From Burkholderia paludis (GTDB lineage: Bacteria > Pseudomonadota > Gammaproteobacteria > Burkholderiales > Burkholderiaceae): a stretch of 64,000 nucleotides of DNA. The position numbers and the translations under genes were made by a program. Positions 43,888 to 52,058 of the stretch are shown here, in pieces. The stretch is from the NCBI RefSeq assembly GCF_000732615.1, contig NZ_JPGL01000043.1, forward strand, positions 22,642 through 86,641, given 5' to 3'. Position 1 is the first letter of the stretch, and every line of letters starts with the position of its first letter. The notes beneath the pieces were generated by a model that saw only the letters and a list, made by a program, of their open reading frames with translations, had not been told where the DNA came from and made no database searches.

Positions 43888-44826
43888 TCAGTCTCCTACC
43901 GGTTGACGGTCTCCGCCGCCGCGATGCGCATCGAGCGCGTGCTTGATGCGGCGCAGCGATTCTCGGCCCGCATCGCCGAGCCGCAATGCGACTCCGGTCA
44001 CGAGCACGTCGATCGCCATCATCATCGCGTAGCGCGACGTCGACGGCTTGTAAATGAAATCGGTTTCGAACGCGACGACCGGGATCAGGTGGTCGGCCAG
44101 CTTCGCGAGCGGCGAGGCCGGCGCGGTGATCGCGATCAGCTTCGCGCCGTAGCGCTTCGCGAGCCGGCAGCTCTCGAGCAGCTCGGGCACGCGCCCGCTC
44201 ACCGACAGCGCGACGACGACGGCGTCGCGCGACAGCGTCGCGGCCACCATGCGCTGCAGCACGCTGTCCTGGTAGCTCGCGACCGGCCGGCCGAAGCGCA
44301 CGAGCCGGAAGCGCAGCTCGTCGGCAAGCGCGGTCGAGCCGCCGCCCTGCCCGTACACGTAGATCATCTTCGCGCCGGCGAGCAGGTCGGCCGCCGCGTC
44401 GAACGATGTGTTGCGCAGCAGCTGGTGGTTGTGCGCGAGCGCCAGGCGGATCTCGTCGTAGACCATCGACGCGGGGCTCGCATCCTGCGCGGGCGTATCG
44501 TCGGTGGGCACGAGAAAGCGCTGGCCGACCGCCGCCGCCTGCGCGACCAGCACCTTCAGTTCGCGCACGTCGCGGCAGCCGACGGCTTTCGCGAAACGCG
44601 TGACCGTCGCGACGCTGACCTCCGCGTCGCGCGCGAGCGCCCCGATGCTCGCATGCGCGGCGCGCGCCAGATCCGCGAGGATGAACGCGGCGACCTTGCG
44701 CTCGGCTTCGCGCAACTCGGGCGCGCATTCGGCGATCCGCGCGACGATGTCGAGGACCGGCGCGACCGCCGGAGCCGGATGGGGCTCGGTCGCGAGCGGA
44801 ACGGTCGGAGTGGCGGACGTATTCAT
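43888..44826 (-). CDS. RpiR-family transcriptional regulator
   Basis: A 312-residue regulator with an N-terminal RpiR helix-turn-helix (about 30-105, IGALARDAEVSVATVTRFAKAVG) and a C-terminal SIS domain (about 140-280). SIS domains bind sugar phosphates; in amino-sugar and D-amino-acid operons the inducer may be muropeptide-derived (speculative). It heads the reverse run with the deacylase and RidA genes and is divergent from the PLP deaminase. Two inverted repeats in the 119-base promoter gap are its probable operators. Confidence 0.9.
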   Translation of the reverse strand: MNTSATPTVPLATEPHPAPAVAPVLDIVARIAECAPELREAERKVAAFILADLARAAHASIGALARDAEVSVATVTRFAKAVGCRDVRELKVLVAQAAAVGQRFLVPTDDTPAQDASPASMVYDEIRLALAHNHQLLRNTSFDAAADLLAGAKMIYVYGQGGGSTALADELRFRLVRFGRPVASYQDSVLQRMVAATLSRDAVVVALSVSGRVPELLESCRLAKRYGAKLIAITAPASPLAKLADHLIPVVAFETDFIYKPSTSRYAMMMAIDVLVTGVALRLGDAGRESLRRIKHALDAHRGGGDRQPVGD

Positions 44827-44848
44827 CTGTCGAAAAGGATGCGAAGCC

Positions 44849-44869
44849 TGATGTTACTAAATAACATCA
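44849..44869. promoter_or_regulatory. inverted repeat TGATGTTA-N5-TAACATCA, candidate RpiR operator
   Basis: Perfect 8-bp arms flank the spacer CTAAA. It lies 23 bases upstream of the RpiR start in the shared promoter gap. Its AT-rich centre and spacing resemble known RpiR/HexR-type operators. Binding is inferred. Confidence 0.6.
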
Positions 44870-44873
44870 CCGC

Positions 44874-44900
44874 GCAGATGCTACTTTCTGTACCATCTGC
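44874..44900. promoter_or_regulatory. inverted repeat GCAGATG-N13-CATCTGC, second candidate operator
   Basis: Perfect 7-bp arms with a 13-base spacer lie just beside the first repeat, 46 bases before the PLP deaminase ATG. Two adjacent dyads between divergent genes fit control of both directions by one regulator. Confidence 0.5.
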
Positions 44901-44945
44901 GTGTCAACTTCAGTGCAATGCATAGTGATGATGGAGCGGGATGAC

Positions 44946-46226
44946 ATGAAAGTTACAAACTATCAGGAAGCGACGATCGACCCGTTCGGCAAGGGCCTCG
45001 GCAATCTGCCGAGCGCGAGCGTGCCGCTCGGCGAGGCAGGCCGGCTCGAGTGGAACCTGCTCGCGGAAGACGTCAGCCTGCCGGCCGCCGTGCTTTACGA
45101 GGACCGCATCGAACACAACCTGAACTGGATGCAGGAATTCGTCCGGAAGTACGGCGTGAAGTTCGCACCGCACGGCAAGACGACGATGGCGCCGCAACTG
45201 TTCCGCCGCCAGCTCGACGCCGGCGCCTGGGGCATCACGCTCGCCACCGCGCACCAGGCGCAGGCCGCGTATCACGGCGGCGTGCGGCGCGTGCTGCTCG
45301 CGAACCAGCTGGTCGGCCGCCAGAACATGACGATCATCGCCGGGCTGCTGTCCGATCCCGACTTCGAGTTCTTCTGTCTCGTCGATTCCGCCGACAGCGT
45401 CGACCAGCTCGGCCGCTTCTTCGGCGCCGCGAAGAAATCGCTGAACGTGCTGCTCGAGCTCGGCGTGCCGGGCGGCCGCGCGGGCGTGCGCGACGCCGCG
45501 CAGCGCGAGGCCGTGCTGGCCGCGATCGCGCGCTATCCGGACACGCTGAAGCTGGCCGGCATCGAACTCTACGAAGGCGTGCTGAAGGAGGAAGGCGAGA
45601 TCCGCGCGTTCCTGCAGGAAGCCGTCGCGCTCACGCGCGAGCTGGCCGACGCGGGCCGCTTCGCGCGCACGCCGGCGATCCTGTCCGGCGCCGGCTCGGC
45701 GTGGTACGACGTGGTGGCCGAGGAATTCCGGAAGGCCTCCGACGCCGGCTTCGCGGAAGTCGTGCTGCGGCCGGGCTGCTATCTCACGCACGACGTCGGC
45801 ATCTACAAGAAGGCGCAGACCGACGTGTTCGCGCGCAACCCGATCGCGCGCACGATGGGCGAAGGGCTGCTGCCCGCGCTGCAGCTGTGGGCGTACGTGC
45901 AGTCGGTGCCGGAAGCCGATCGTGCGATCGTGGCGCTCGGCAAGCGCGACGCGGCGTTCGACGCGGGGCTGCCCGAGCCGGCACGCCACTTCCGCCCGGG
46001 CCGCGACGATGCGCCGCGCGACGTCGCCGCGAGCGAAGGCTGGGCCGTCACCGGGATGATGGACCAGCACGCCTACCTGCAGATTCCGCCGGGCGCGGAC
46101 GTGAAGGTCGGCGACATGGTCGCGTTCGACATCTCGCACCCGTGCCTGACGTTCGACAAGTGGCGCCAGCTGCTCGTGCTCGACCCGCAGTTCCGCGTGA
46201 CGGAAGTCGTCGAAACGTTCTTCTGA
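44946..46226 (+). CDS. DSD1-like PLP-dependent D-amino-acid deaminase
   Basis: A 426-residue fold-type III PLP enzyme of the D-threonine aldolase/D-serine dehydratase (DSD1) group, often annotated amino acid deaminase. The N-terminal alanine-racemase-like barrel has the PLP lysine K78 (FAPHGKTTM). The C-terminal domain carries H398 and C400 (ISHPCLTFDKW), the zinc pair of DSD1. It should convert a D-amino acid such as D-serine to a 2-oxo acid and ammonia through an enamine. I chose the ATG at 44946 with GGAG eight bases ahead. It is divergent from the RpiR gene. Confidence 0.87.
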   Translation: MKVTNYQEATIDPFGKGLGNLPSASVPLGEAGRLEWNLLAEDVSLPAAVLYEDRIEHNLNWMQEFVRKYGVKFAPHGKTTMAPQLFRRQLDAGAWGITLATAHQAQAAYHGGVRRVLLANQLVGRQNMTIIAGLLSDPDFEFFCLVDSADSVDQLGRFFGAAKKSLNVLLELGVPGGRAGVRDAAQREAVLAAIARYPDTLKLAGIELYEGVLKEEGEIRAFLQEAVALTRELADAGRFARTPAILSGAGSAWYDVVAEEFRKASDAGFAEVVLRPGCYLTHDVGIYKKAQTDVFARNPIARTMGEGLLPALQLWAYVQSVPEADRAIVALGKRDAAFDAGLPEPARHFRPGRDDAPRDVAASEGWAVTGMMDQHAYLQIPPGADVKVGDMVAFDISHPCLTFDKWRQLLVLDPQFRVTEVVETFF

Positions 46227-46380
46227 CGCACGCCGCGCCCACCGCCCCGCCGCTCGCGCGGGGCGACCGTCACGCACGCTTCAAGCGCCCGGAGTACACT
46301 GCGCTTTCGTCCTCGGGGCCCCTCGCGGCCGTTGCGCACGGCGCGAACGGGCCTTCAACGCTGCTTCACTGGAGAAAGCC

Positions 46381-46962
46381 ATGGCCGCGAAGAAGATCCT
46401 GTTCCTGACCGGCGATTTCGCCGAAGACTACGAAACGATGGTGCCGTTCCAGGCGCTGCAGGCCGTCGGCCATCACGTCGATGCAGTCTGCCCGGGCAAG
46501 CGCGCGGGCGACAAGATCAAGACCGCGATCCACGATTTCGAGGGCGACCAGACCTACACCGAAAAGCCCGGCCACCAGTTCACGCTGAATGCGGCGTTCG
46601 ACGACGTCGACGCATCGCGCTACGACGCGCTCGCCATCGCGGGCGGCCGCGCCCCCGAATACCTGCGACTCGATCCGAAGGTGATCTCGCTCGTGCGCGA
46701 GTTCGCCGAAGCCGGCAAGCCGATCGCCGCGATCTGCCACGCGGCGCAATTGCTCGCGGCCGCCGACGTGATCCGCGGCAAGCGCATCTCGGCCTACCCG
46801 GCCTGCGCGCCCGAAGTGAAGCTCGCGGGCGGCGAATATGCGGACATCCCGGTCGACGCGGCCGTGACCGACGCGCCGTTCGTCACCGCGCCCGCGTGGC
46901 CCGCGCATCCGGCCTGGCTCGCGCAGTTCCTCACGCTGCTGGGAACGCGCATCGAACTGTAA
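46381..46962 (+). CDS. DJ-1/PfpI-family protein
   Basis: A 193-residue flavodoxin-like-fold protein. The nucleophile elbow is AAICHAAQLL with C119 and H120, and E15 near the N-terminus completes the usual DJ-1/PfpI site. Members act as glyoxalases, chaperones or proteases, and the sequence does not decide which. The ATG at 46381 has TGGAGAAAGCC upstream. It stands alone, 154 bases after the PLP deaminase gene, and is convergent with the MarR gene. Confidence 0.85.
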   Translation: MAAKKILFLTGDFAEDYETMVPFQALQAVGHHVDAVCPGKRAGDKIKTAIHDFEGDQTYTEKPGHQFTLNAAFDDVDASRYDALAIAGGRAPEYLRLDPKVISLVREFAEAGKPIAAICHAAQLLAAADVIRGKRISAYPACAPEVKLAGGEYADIPVDAAVTDAPFVTAPAWPAHPAWLAQFLTLLGTRIEL

Positions 46963-47022
46963 ATCCGCGGGAAACCGATACGGGACGATACGGAGCAGGC
47001 GGCGGCGCCGACGCGCCGCGCG

Positions 47023-47469
47023 TCAGCGCGCGACCGGCTTCGAAGCGACGTCCGAGATCCGCGTTTCCAGCATCGCCAGCGCGCCCGACAACGCATTCAG
47101 CACGTCGTCCGGCAGTTGCGCCATCGTCTGTTCGAGAAACGCCTTGCGGCGCGGCAGGCACGCGTCGAATGCGACGCGGCCTTCGTCCGTCAGCGTCACG
47201 TTGGTCACGCGGTTGTCACGCGCGTCCGATTCGCGCTCGATCCAGCCGAGCGCGTCGAGCGACTTCAATTGGCGCGTGAGCGCGCCCGGATCGATGCGCA
47301 GCACTTCGACGAGCTTCTTCTGCGACGAATGCCCGCCCATCGTGTGCAGCGCGACCATGATGCGCCAGCGCGGCATCGGCTGCCCGACGTGCGCCTCGAA
47401 GGCGGTCATGAACGCGCGATACGTGCGTCCGAATTGCTGCAAGATCGCGACGCGGTCCTGTTCTTCCAT
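47023..47469 (-). CDS. MarR-family regulator
   Basis: A 148-residue winged-helix regulator. The recognition region RIDPGALTRQLKSLDALGWI is followed by the wing ESDARDNRVTNVTLT, typical of MarR. It lies 43 bases downstream of the MFS efflux gene on the same strand, so pump and regulator share a transcript. The usual logic is that MarR represses the promoter upstream of the pump and is released by a pump substrate (inference). The ATG at 47469 has only a weak ribosome site. Confidence 0.88.
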   Translation of the reverse strand: MEEQDRVAILQQFGRTYRAFMTAFEAHVGQPMPRWRIMVALHTMGGHSSQKKLVEVLRIDPGALTRQLKSLDALGWIERESDARDNRVTNVTLTDEGRVAFDACLPRRKAFLEQTMAQLPDDVLNALSGALAMLETRISDVASKPVAR

Positions 47470-47512
47470 GCGCTGAATTCGTTTCCGGTGAGTCGTTGAG
47501 TTGCCCGATCGG

Positions 47513-49108
47513 TCAGTCGGCCGCGACATGCGGTTCGATCTTGCGCCGCAGCGTGATCGGCGGCACACGGCGACACTGCCACACCGACACCACGGCGACG
47601 ACGGCCGCCATCGCGACGCCCAGGTGAATCGCACCGACGAGCGATTCGCGGGCCGCTTCCAGCAGCAGCGCGCCATTATGCCCGGCACGCGTGAGCGCCT
47701 CGACGAGACCGCCCTGCGCCGCACGGTCGATCAGGATCTGCGGATCGGCGAGCTGCTCGTGCCACTGCATCGCGTGATCGGCCGTGAGCGCACTGCGCAC
47801 GCCGCCCGAGTACATCTGGTTGACGAGCGTGCCGGTCAGCGCCGTGCCGATCATCCCGCCGACCATCCGCAGCGACTGCAGCAGCGCCGTCGCGATGCCG
47901 AGGTGCTCGCGGCCGGCCGCCTGCTGCGCGAACACGGTGAGGTTCGGCAGCACGAAGCCGAGCCCGATGCCGCCCGCGACCATCAGCGCCATCAGCATCC
48001 AGGCGGGCGTCGTGTGCGTCGACACGACGATGCCCGCGCACGCGATCGCGAACAGCACGAAGCCGACGTGCAGCATCGCATTCGGATTGCGGATCCGCGT
48101 GACCACACGGCCGTTCATGATGCTGCCGATCGTAATGAACACGACGAGCGGCGTGATCACGAGCCCCGCCTCCTTCGGCGACATGCCGAAGCCGCCCTGG
48201 AACAGCAGCGGCGCGTAGAACAGCAGCGAGAACATCGAGAAGCCGGCGAGGATCGCGAGCACGAACAGCGCCGACAGCGCGCGGTTGCCGAACATGTCGA
48301 ACGGCAGAATCGGCTGCGCGCAGCGCTTCTCCCAGTGCCACAGGCCGATGCCGGCCGCGACCGCGATGACGAGCAGCAGCGACGCCCAGCTCGCGACACC
48401 GTACTTCGGCAGCCATTCGACGAAGAGTTGCAGCGCGCCGAGCGCCAGCGCGATCAGCAGCGCGCCCGGCCAGTCGAGCCGCATCTTGCGATCGTGCTCG
48501 ACGTGGCGCAGGTGCGGCAGGTAGCGCCACACGAACAGCAGCGACAGCAGGCCGACCGGCAGGTTGACGTAGAACACCGAGCGCCAGCCGAACGACTGGG
48601 TCAGCACGCCGCCGAGCGACGGGCCGACCGCGTTCGCGATGCCGAACGCGGAGCTCATCAGCACCTGCCAGCGCAGCCGCACGACGGAATCGGGAAAGAG
48701 GTCGGGAATGCACGCGAACGCGGTGCCGACCAGCATCCCGCCGCCGATCCCCTGCAGCCCGCGCGCGAGCACGAGGGACAGCATGTCGTTGGCCATCCCG
48801 CATAGCACCGATGCACCGGTAAACACGATGATCGACACGATCACGAACGGCTTGCGGCCGTAATAGTCGCCGAGCCGGCCGAAGATCGGCACCGTGATCA
48901 CGGAACTGAGCAGGTACGAGGTCGCGACCCACGCGTACAGGTCGAACCCCCGGAGCTCGGCGACGATGGTCGGCAGCGCGGTGCCGACGACCGTCTGGTC
49001 GAGCGCGACGAGCATGGTGACGAAAGAGATCCCGATCATCGCCAGCAGCGATTCGCGGAAGGGCAGGACTTGCCCGGTCGAATGGTGAGCGGCAGTATGG
49101 ACGGCCAT
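47513..49108 (-). CDS. DHA2/EmrB-QacA-type MFS multidrug efflux transporter
   Basis: A 531-residue inner-membrane drug:proton antiporter with about 14 membrane segments. Motif C-like and motif A sequences are visible (ALDQTVVGTALPTI and GRLGDYYGRKPF), as is the LQGIGGGMLVG block of the EmrB/QacA group. No adjacent membrane-fusion protein gene is seen, so it may act alone. The ATG at 49108 was chosen; another start ten codons upstream is possible. It is divergent from the EcsC gene, and three dyads lie in the gap. Confidence 0.9.
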   Translation of the reverse strand: MAVHTAAHHSTGQVLPFRESLLAMIGISFVTMLVALDQTVVGTALPTIVAELRGFDLYAWVATSYLLSSVITVPIFGRLGDYYGRKPFVIVSIIVFTGASVLCGMANDMLSLVLARGLQGIGGGMLVGTAFACIPDLFPDSVVRLRWQVLMSSAFGIANAVGPSLGGVLTQSFGWRSVFYVNLPVGLLSLLFVWRYLPHLRHVEHDRKMRLDWPGALLIALALGALQLFVEWLPKYGVASWASLLLVIAVAAGIGLWHWEKRCAQPILPFDMFGNRALSALFVLAILAGFSMFSLLFYAPLLFQGGFGMSPKEAGLVITPLVVFITIGSIMNGRVVTRIRNPNAMLHVGFVLFAIACAGIVVSTHTTPAWMLMALMVAGGIGLGFVLPNLTVFAQQAAGREHLGIATALLQSLRMVGGMIGTALTGTLVNQMYSGGVRSALTADHAMQWHEQLADPQILIDRAAQGGLVEALTRAGHNGALLLEAARESLVGAIHLGVAMAAVVAVVSVWQCRRVPPITLRRKIEPHVAAD

Positions 49109-49113
49109 TTTTT

Positions 49114-49154
49114 GTTGATGCAACTTTTGACGTGTCAAACAATTTCAAAATTGT
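49114..49154. promoter_or_regulatory. three clustered dyads upstream of the MFS-MarR operon
   Basis: GTTG-ATG-CAAC lies at 49114-49124, TTTGAC-GT-GTCAAA at 49126-49139, and ACAATTT-CA-AAATTGT at 49139-49154. All are immediately upstream of the MFS start and about 50 bases from the divergent EcsC start. MarR proteins usually bind such AT-rich palindromes, so the last two are the best operator candidates. Confidence 0.55.
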
Positions 49155-49203
49155 AGCATGGCGGAGTAATCTAGGCCGGCGACGGTCAATGCCAAGGAGA
49201 AAG

Positions 49204-50046
49204 ATGGAACCGATTTCAATCACGCCCGCGACTGCGCTGTCGCAGGAGGATCGGGACGCGCTGCGGCGTGCGAAGCAGGTACTGGAAAGCCCGTCGCTGA
49301 CGATGAAGCTGACGGGCATACTGGGCGCGCCGGTCGAGAAGATGATCGCGAAGCTGCCGGATTTCGCGACCGGCAAGATCAACGATGCGACGCAGCTCGC
49401 GCTGCGCAAGTGCCTGAACATCGCGCTGCGCACGCTCGGCAAGCCGCCGGCGCCGGATGCCGAGCCCGAGAAACCCAGCAACCTGCTGCACAAGCTCGCG
49501 GTCGCGACGACCGGTGCGGCGGGCGGCGCGTTCGGCTTTCTCGCGCTGCCGGTCGAGCTGCCGATAACGACCACGCTGATCTTCCGCTCGGTGTGCGACA
49601 TCGCGCGCAGCGAGGGGGAAGACCTGACGTCGGTCGATACGCAGCTGCAATGCCTGGCCGTGCTCGGGATGGGCGGAAACCCGGACAAGCAGGAAGAGGA
49701 CGCCGATCTCGGCTATTTCGTGCTGCGCGGCGCGCTTGCGCAGGCGATCTCGAAGGCGTCGTCCGACATCACGACGAAGGGTATCGCCGCGCACAGCTCG
49801 GCGGCCGTGTTCAAGCTCGTGCAGACGGTGGCGTCGCGCTTCTCGGTGCAGGTGACCGAGCAGATGGCCGCGAAGTCGATTCCGGCGATCGGGGCCGTGC
49901 TCGGTGCGACCGTCAACACGCTGTTCATCGACCACTTCCAGCAGATGGCGCACGGCCACTTCACCGTGCGACGGCTCGAGCGCCGGTACGGCCCGGCGGC
50001 CGTCAAGGCCGCCTATCAGGCAATCGACGCCTCGCCGGCGCGCTGA
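49204..50046 (+). CDS. EcsC-family protein
   Basis: A 280-residue protein matching the EcsC family, named after a Bacillus ABC-locus protein of unclear function. Characteristic blocks are an Ala/Gly-rich hydrophobic helix (TTGAAGGAFGFLALPVELPITTTLI region) and the VRRLERRYG C-terminal motif. It is probably membrane-associated. The ATG at 49204 has AAGGAG close by. Its last 31 bases overlap the end of the convergent hydrolase gene. Confidence 0.82.
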   Translation: MEPISITPATALSQEDRDALRRAKQVLESPSLTMKLTGILGAPVEKMIAKLPDFATGKINDATQLALRKCLNIALRTLGKPPAPDAEPEKPSNLLHKLAVATTGAAGGAFGFLALPVELPITTTLIFRSVCDIARSEGEDLTSVDTQLQCLAVLGMGGNPDKQEEDADLGYFVLRGALAQAISKASSDITTKGIAAHSSAAVFKLVQTVASRFSVQVTEQMAAKSIPAIGAVLGATVNTLFIDHFQQMAHGHFTVRRLERRYGPAAVKAAYQAIDASPAR

Positions 50047-50978
50047 ACCGCGCGTTCGACCGCAACGCGGCGCAGGAATGCGGCCGCGCGGTCGAGCGCG
50101 TCGCGCGCTTCGGGCACCATCGGTGCATACAGCTGCCATACGTGCGGCATGTCCGGCCACACCTCGATCTCCACCGCCACGCCGGCCGCCCTCGCCTTCT
50201 CGGCCACGCGACGCGAATCGTCGAGCAGCACCTCCGTGCTGCCGACCTGGATGTACAGCGGCGGCAGGCCCGCGAAATCCGCATAAAGCGGCGATGCGTA
50301 CGGATTCGTCGCCGGCTCTTCGCCGAGATACAGCTTCGCGGCCTTCGGCAGCGCCGCGCCGGCGAACATCGGGTCGGCGCCGTCGTTGGTGCTCAGCGTC
50401 GCGCCGGTGGCCGCGAGATCGGTCCACGGCGAGAACAGGATCGCGCCGGCCGGCAGCGGCTCGCCGCGATCGCGCAGCGCGACGAGCGTCGCGAGTGCGA
50501 GGCCGCCGCCCGCCGAATCGCCGCCGAGCACGATCGATTCGGGCGGCGTGCCGAGCGCCAGCAATTGGCGGTACGCAGCCAGCGCATCGTCGAGCGCGGC
50601 CGGGAAACGGTTTTCAGGCGCGAGCCGGTAGTCGAGCGAGAACGAGCGCACGCCCGCGCGCTTCGTCAGGCCGAAGACGAGCGGCCGGTGGGTTCTCGTC
50701 GAACAGAAGTAATAGCCGCCGCCATGGAAGTACAGCAGCGTTCGGCCGGACTCGCGCGCCGCGCCCGCGTCGGCGCGCTCGAGCCATTCGCCGCGCAGCG
50801 GTGCGTCTCCCGCGCCGTAGCACTGGCGCAGCCGATAGCCCGACGGCGCACGGCGCGGCACGATCATCCGCAGGTCGGTAAAGCGCCGCGCGCGGGCGGG
50901 ATCGAGCACCTCGCGCGTGGTCTCGGGACGGAACTGCCCGCGCAGCAGCCAGCAGGCGAACTTGCTTTGCCAACTCAT
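50016..50978 (-). CDS. alpha/beta hydrolase of the hormone-sensitive-lipase family
   Basis: A 320-residue esterase/lipase. The oxyanion motif HGGGY and the nucleophile elbow GDSAGG place it in the HSL (family IV) group, and the catalytic His is in PDMPHVWQ. It lacks a signal peptide, so it is likely cytosolic and acts on short esters. I chose the ATG at 50978, with GGAG eight bases ahead, over a GTG at 50987. The 3' end overlaps that of the convergent EcsC gene by 31 bases. Confidence 0.88.
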   Translation of the reverse strand: MSWQSKFACWLLRGQFRPETTREVLDPARARRFTDLRMIVPRRAPSGYRLRQCYGAGDAPLRGEWLERADAGAARESGRTLLYFHGGGYYFCSTRTHRPLVFGLTKRAGVRSFSLDYRLAPENRFPAALDDALAAYRQLLALGTPPESIVLGGDSAGGGLALATLVALRDRGEPLPAGAILFSPWTDLAATGATLSTNDGADPMFAGAALPKAAKLYLGEEPATNPYASPLYADFAGLPPLYIQVGSTEVLLDDSRRVAEKARAAGVAVEIEVWPDMPHVWQLYAPMVPEARDALDRAAAFLRRVAVERAVQRAGEASIA

Positions 50979-51067
50979 CGGGCGCACTCCGGGATCACAG
51001 TGTGACGATGGTACGTGCGATCGTTCCCGCGCCGCTCGACAGGTGCCTCTATATCAAACGCCGTCGC

Positions 51068-51502
51068 TCAGTTCGCGGGCATCACCTGGCCGCGGATCTC
51101 GCCCGCCGGGTGCTCCTTCGTATGGACGTTGAAGTACCACTTGCCGCCCATCAGGTCGGTGACCTGCGCGTCGGTCAGCTCCTTCTCCCCCTTGATCGGG
51201 CTCGCCAGATCGTCCTTCGGAATCGGCACCTGCACGGCCGCGTTCTGGCCGACCGGCGCGGGCCCATGGAAATGCGCGGCGGTGGCCGGCCCCGTGAGGT
51301 GTTCGTATGTCACCGTCCATTGCAACATGTGCGTGGCCGTGTCGTAGGTGGCGTCGACAGCGCCCGAGCCCTTGGTCGCCGTCGGCGGCACTTCGCTCGA
51401 CGGCTGCAGATTGGCGGACAGGCGCACCGTTTCGGCAGCGGCGCCGCCGGCGACCAGCACGCCCGCGAGTAACGCGACCTGGAGCAAACGCAGCTTGAGC
51501 AT
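51068..51502 (-). CDS. exported CHRD-domain protein
   Basis: A 144-residue protein. A signal peptide (MLKLRLLQVALLAGVLVAGGAAA) is followed by a single CHRD domain. The repeat named after chordin is marked here by AAHFHGPAPVGQNA and HPAGEIRGQVMP. It should be periplasmic or secreted. Bacterial CHRD proteins have no settled function. The ATG at 51502 has AAGGAG upstream. It is the only gene in its transcript; the 556-base spacer lies upstream. Confidence 0.85.
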   Translation of the reverse strand: MLKLRLLQVALLAGVLVAGGAAAETVRLSANLQPSSEVPPTATKGSGAVDATYDTATHMLQWTVTYEHLTGPATAAHFHGPAPVGQNAAVQVPIPKDDLASPIKGEKELTDAQVTDLMGGKWYFNVHTKEHPAGEIRGQVMPAN

Positions 51503-51696
51503 GGACTCTCCTTGTACGACGTTGTGCGCCGCCCGAACGGGGGCGCCATCCGTGATGGTAGTCGATCGCGGCCGATCCGGCAGGCCGTCGAACGGTCCTG
51601 CGGCGACACACGGCGCGCGGCCCGTCAGTCTGCGCCGGCGTGGAATGGACCTTTGCAGCCGGACGACTGAATCCGCGCGCGGCCTTTCGCTACACT

Positions 51697-51774
51697 TCGT
51701 CTCACAGTTGCTTGTTTCCTTCGTCCGAAGGAGTCTGCGAGTATTCACGCGGCCACCCGGCCGCGTTTTTTTTT
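51697..51774 (+). ncRNA. candidate small RNA ending in an intrinsic terminator
   Basis: Between TACACT (51691-51696, possible -10) and the terminator lies about 75 bases. It holds a first hairpin (TCCTTCG/CGAAGGA, 51717-51732), then a purine stretch GGAGTCTGCGAGTATTC, then the terminator stem. There is no open reading frame with a ribosome site. The structure is that of a compact trans-acting sRNA. The -35 is not convincing, and no homologue is recognised. Confidence 0.4.
51747..51774 (+). terminator. strong intrinsic terminator with no upstream gene
   Basis: ACGCGGCC and GGCCGCGT pair perfectly around ACCC and are followed by nine T residues. On the forward strand the nearest upstream gene ends at 50046, with two reverse-strand genes between, so it cannot serve a known mRNA. 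Confidence 0.85.
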
Positions 51775-51893
51775 GCATCGTCCGTCGCCCCGGCAAGCCT
51801 GCCCGCACACACCCTCGATCCGGATTTCCATTCCGGACAATACAAAGGATGCCGAATCGAATATCCGCTTGCGTGAACGTCGGCGGCGGCATC

Positions 51894-51985
51894 ATTCCCG
51901 GGACGCAAACGATCCCGGGAATCGTTGCACTTCGATGACACAACCGGACTGTCGTGACAGTCACGACACGTAACCGGACGTTGTG
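51894..51985. repeat. cluster of inverted repeats upstream of the barrel gene
   Basis: ATTCCCGGGA (51894-51903) and TCCCGGGAAT (51913-51922) form a perfect 10-bp dyad. TGTCGTGA (51950-51957) and TCACGACA (51961-51968) form an 8-bp dyad, itself flanked by CACAAC (51939-51944) and GTTGTG (51980-51985). They lie 74-165 bases before the barrel gene ATG and could be operators or leader structures. Confidence 0.55.
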
Positions 51986-52058
51986 CAAACATCCATCGAC
52001 AGACCGCCGCGCTCACGAGAGAATAATCGGGTGCCATCGTGACTGGACCAAAAAAATC

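Larger units (their letters stand above)
51503..52058. other. 556-base intergenic region with orphan terminator and inverted repeats
   Basis: This spacer separates the reverse CHRD gene from the forward barrel gene and shows no convincing protein gene. It contains a strong forward terminator without a gene in front (51747-51774), a possible promoter element TACACT (51691-51696), and a cluster of inverted repeats from 51894 to 51985. The last ~150 bases presumably hold the barrel gene promoter. Confidence 0.6.
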
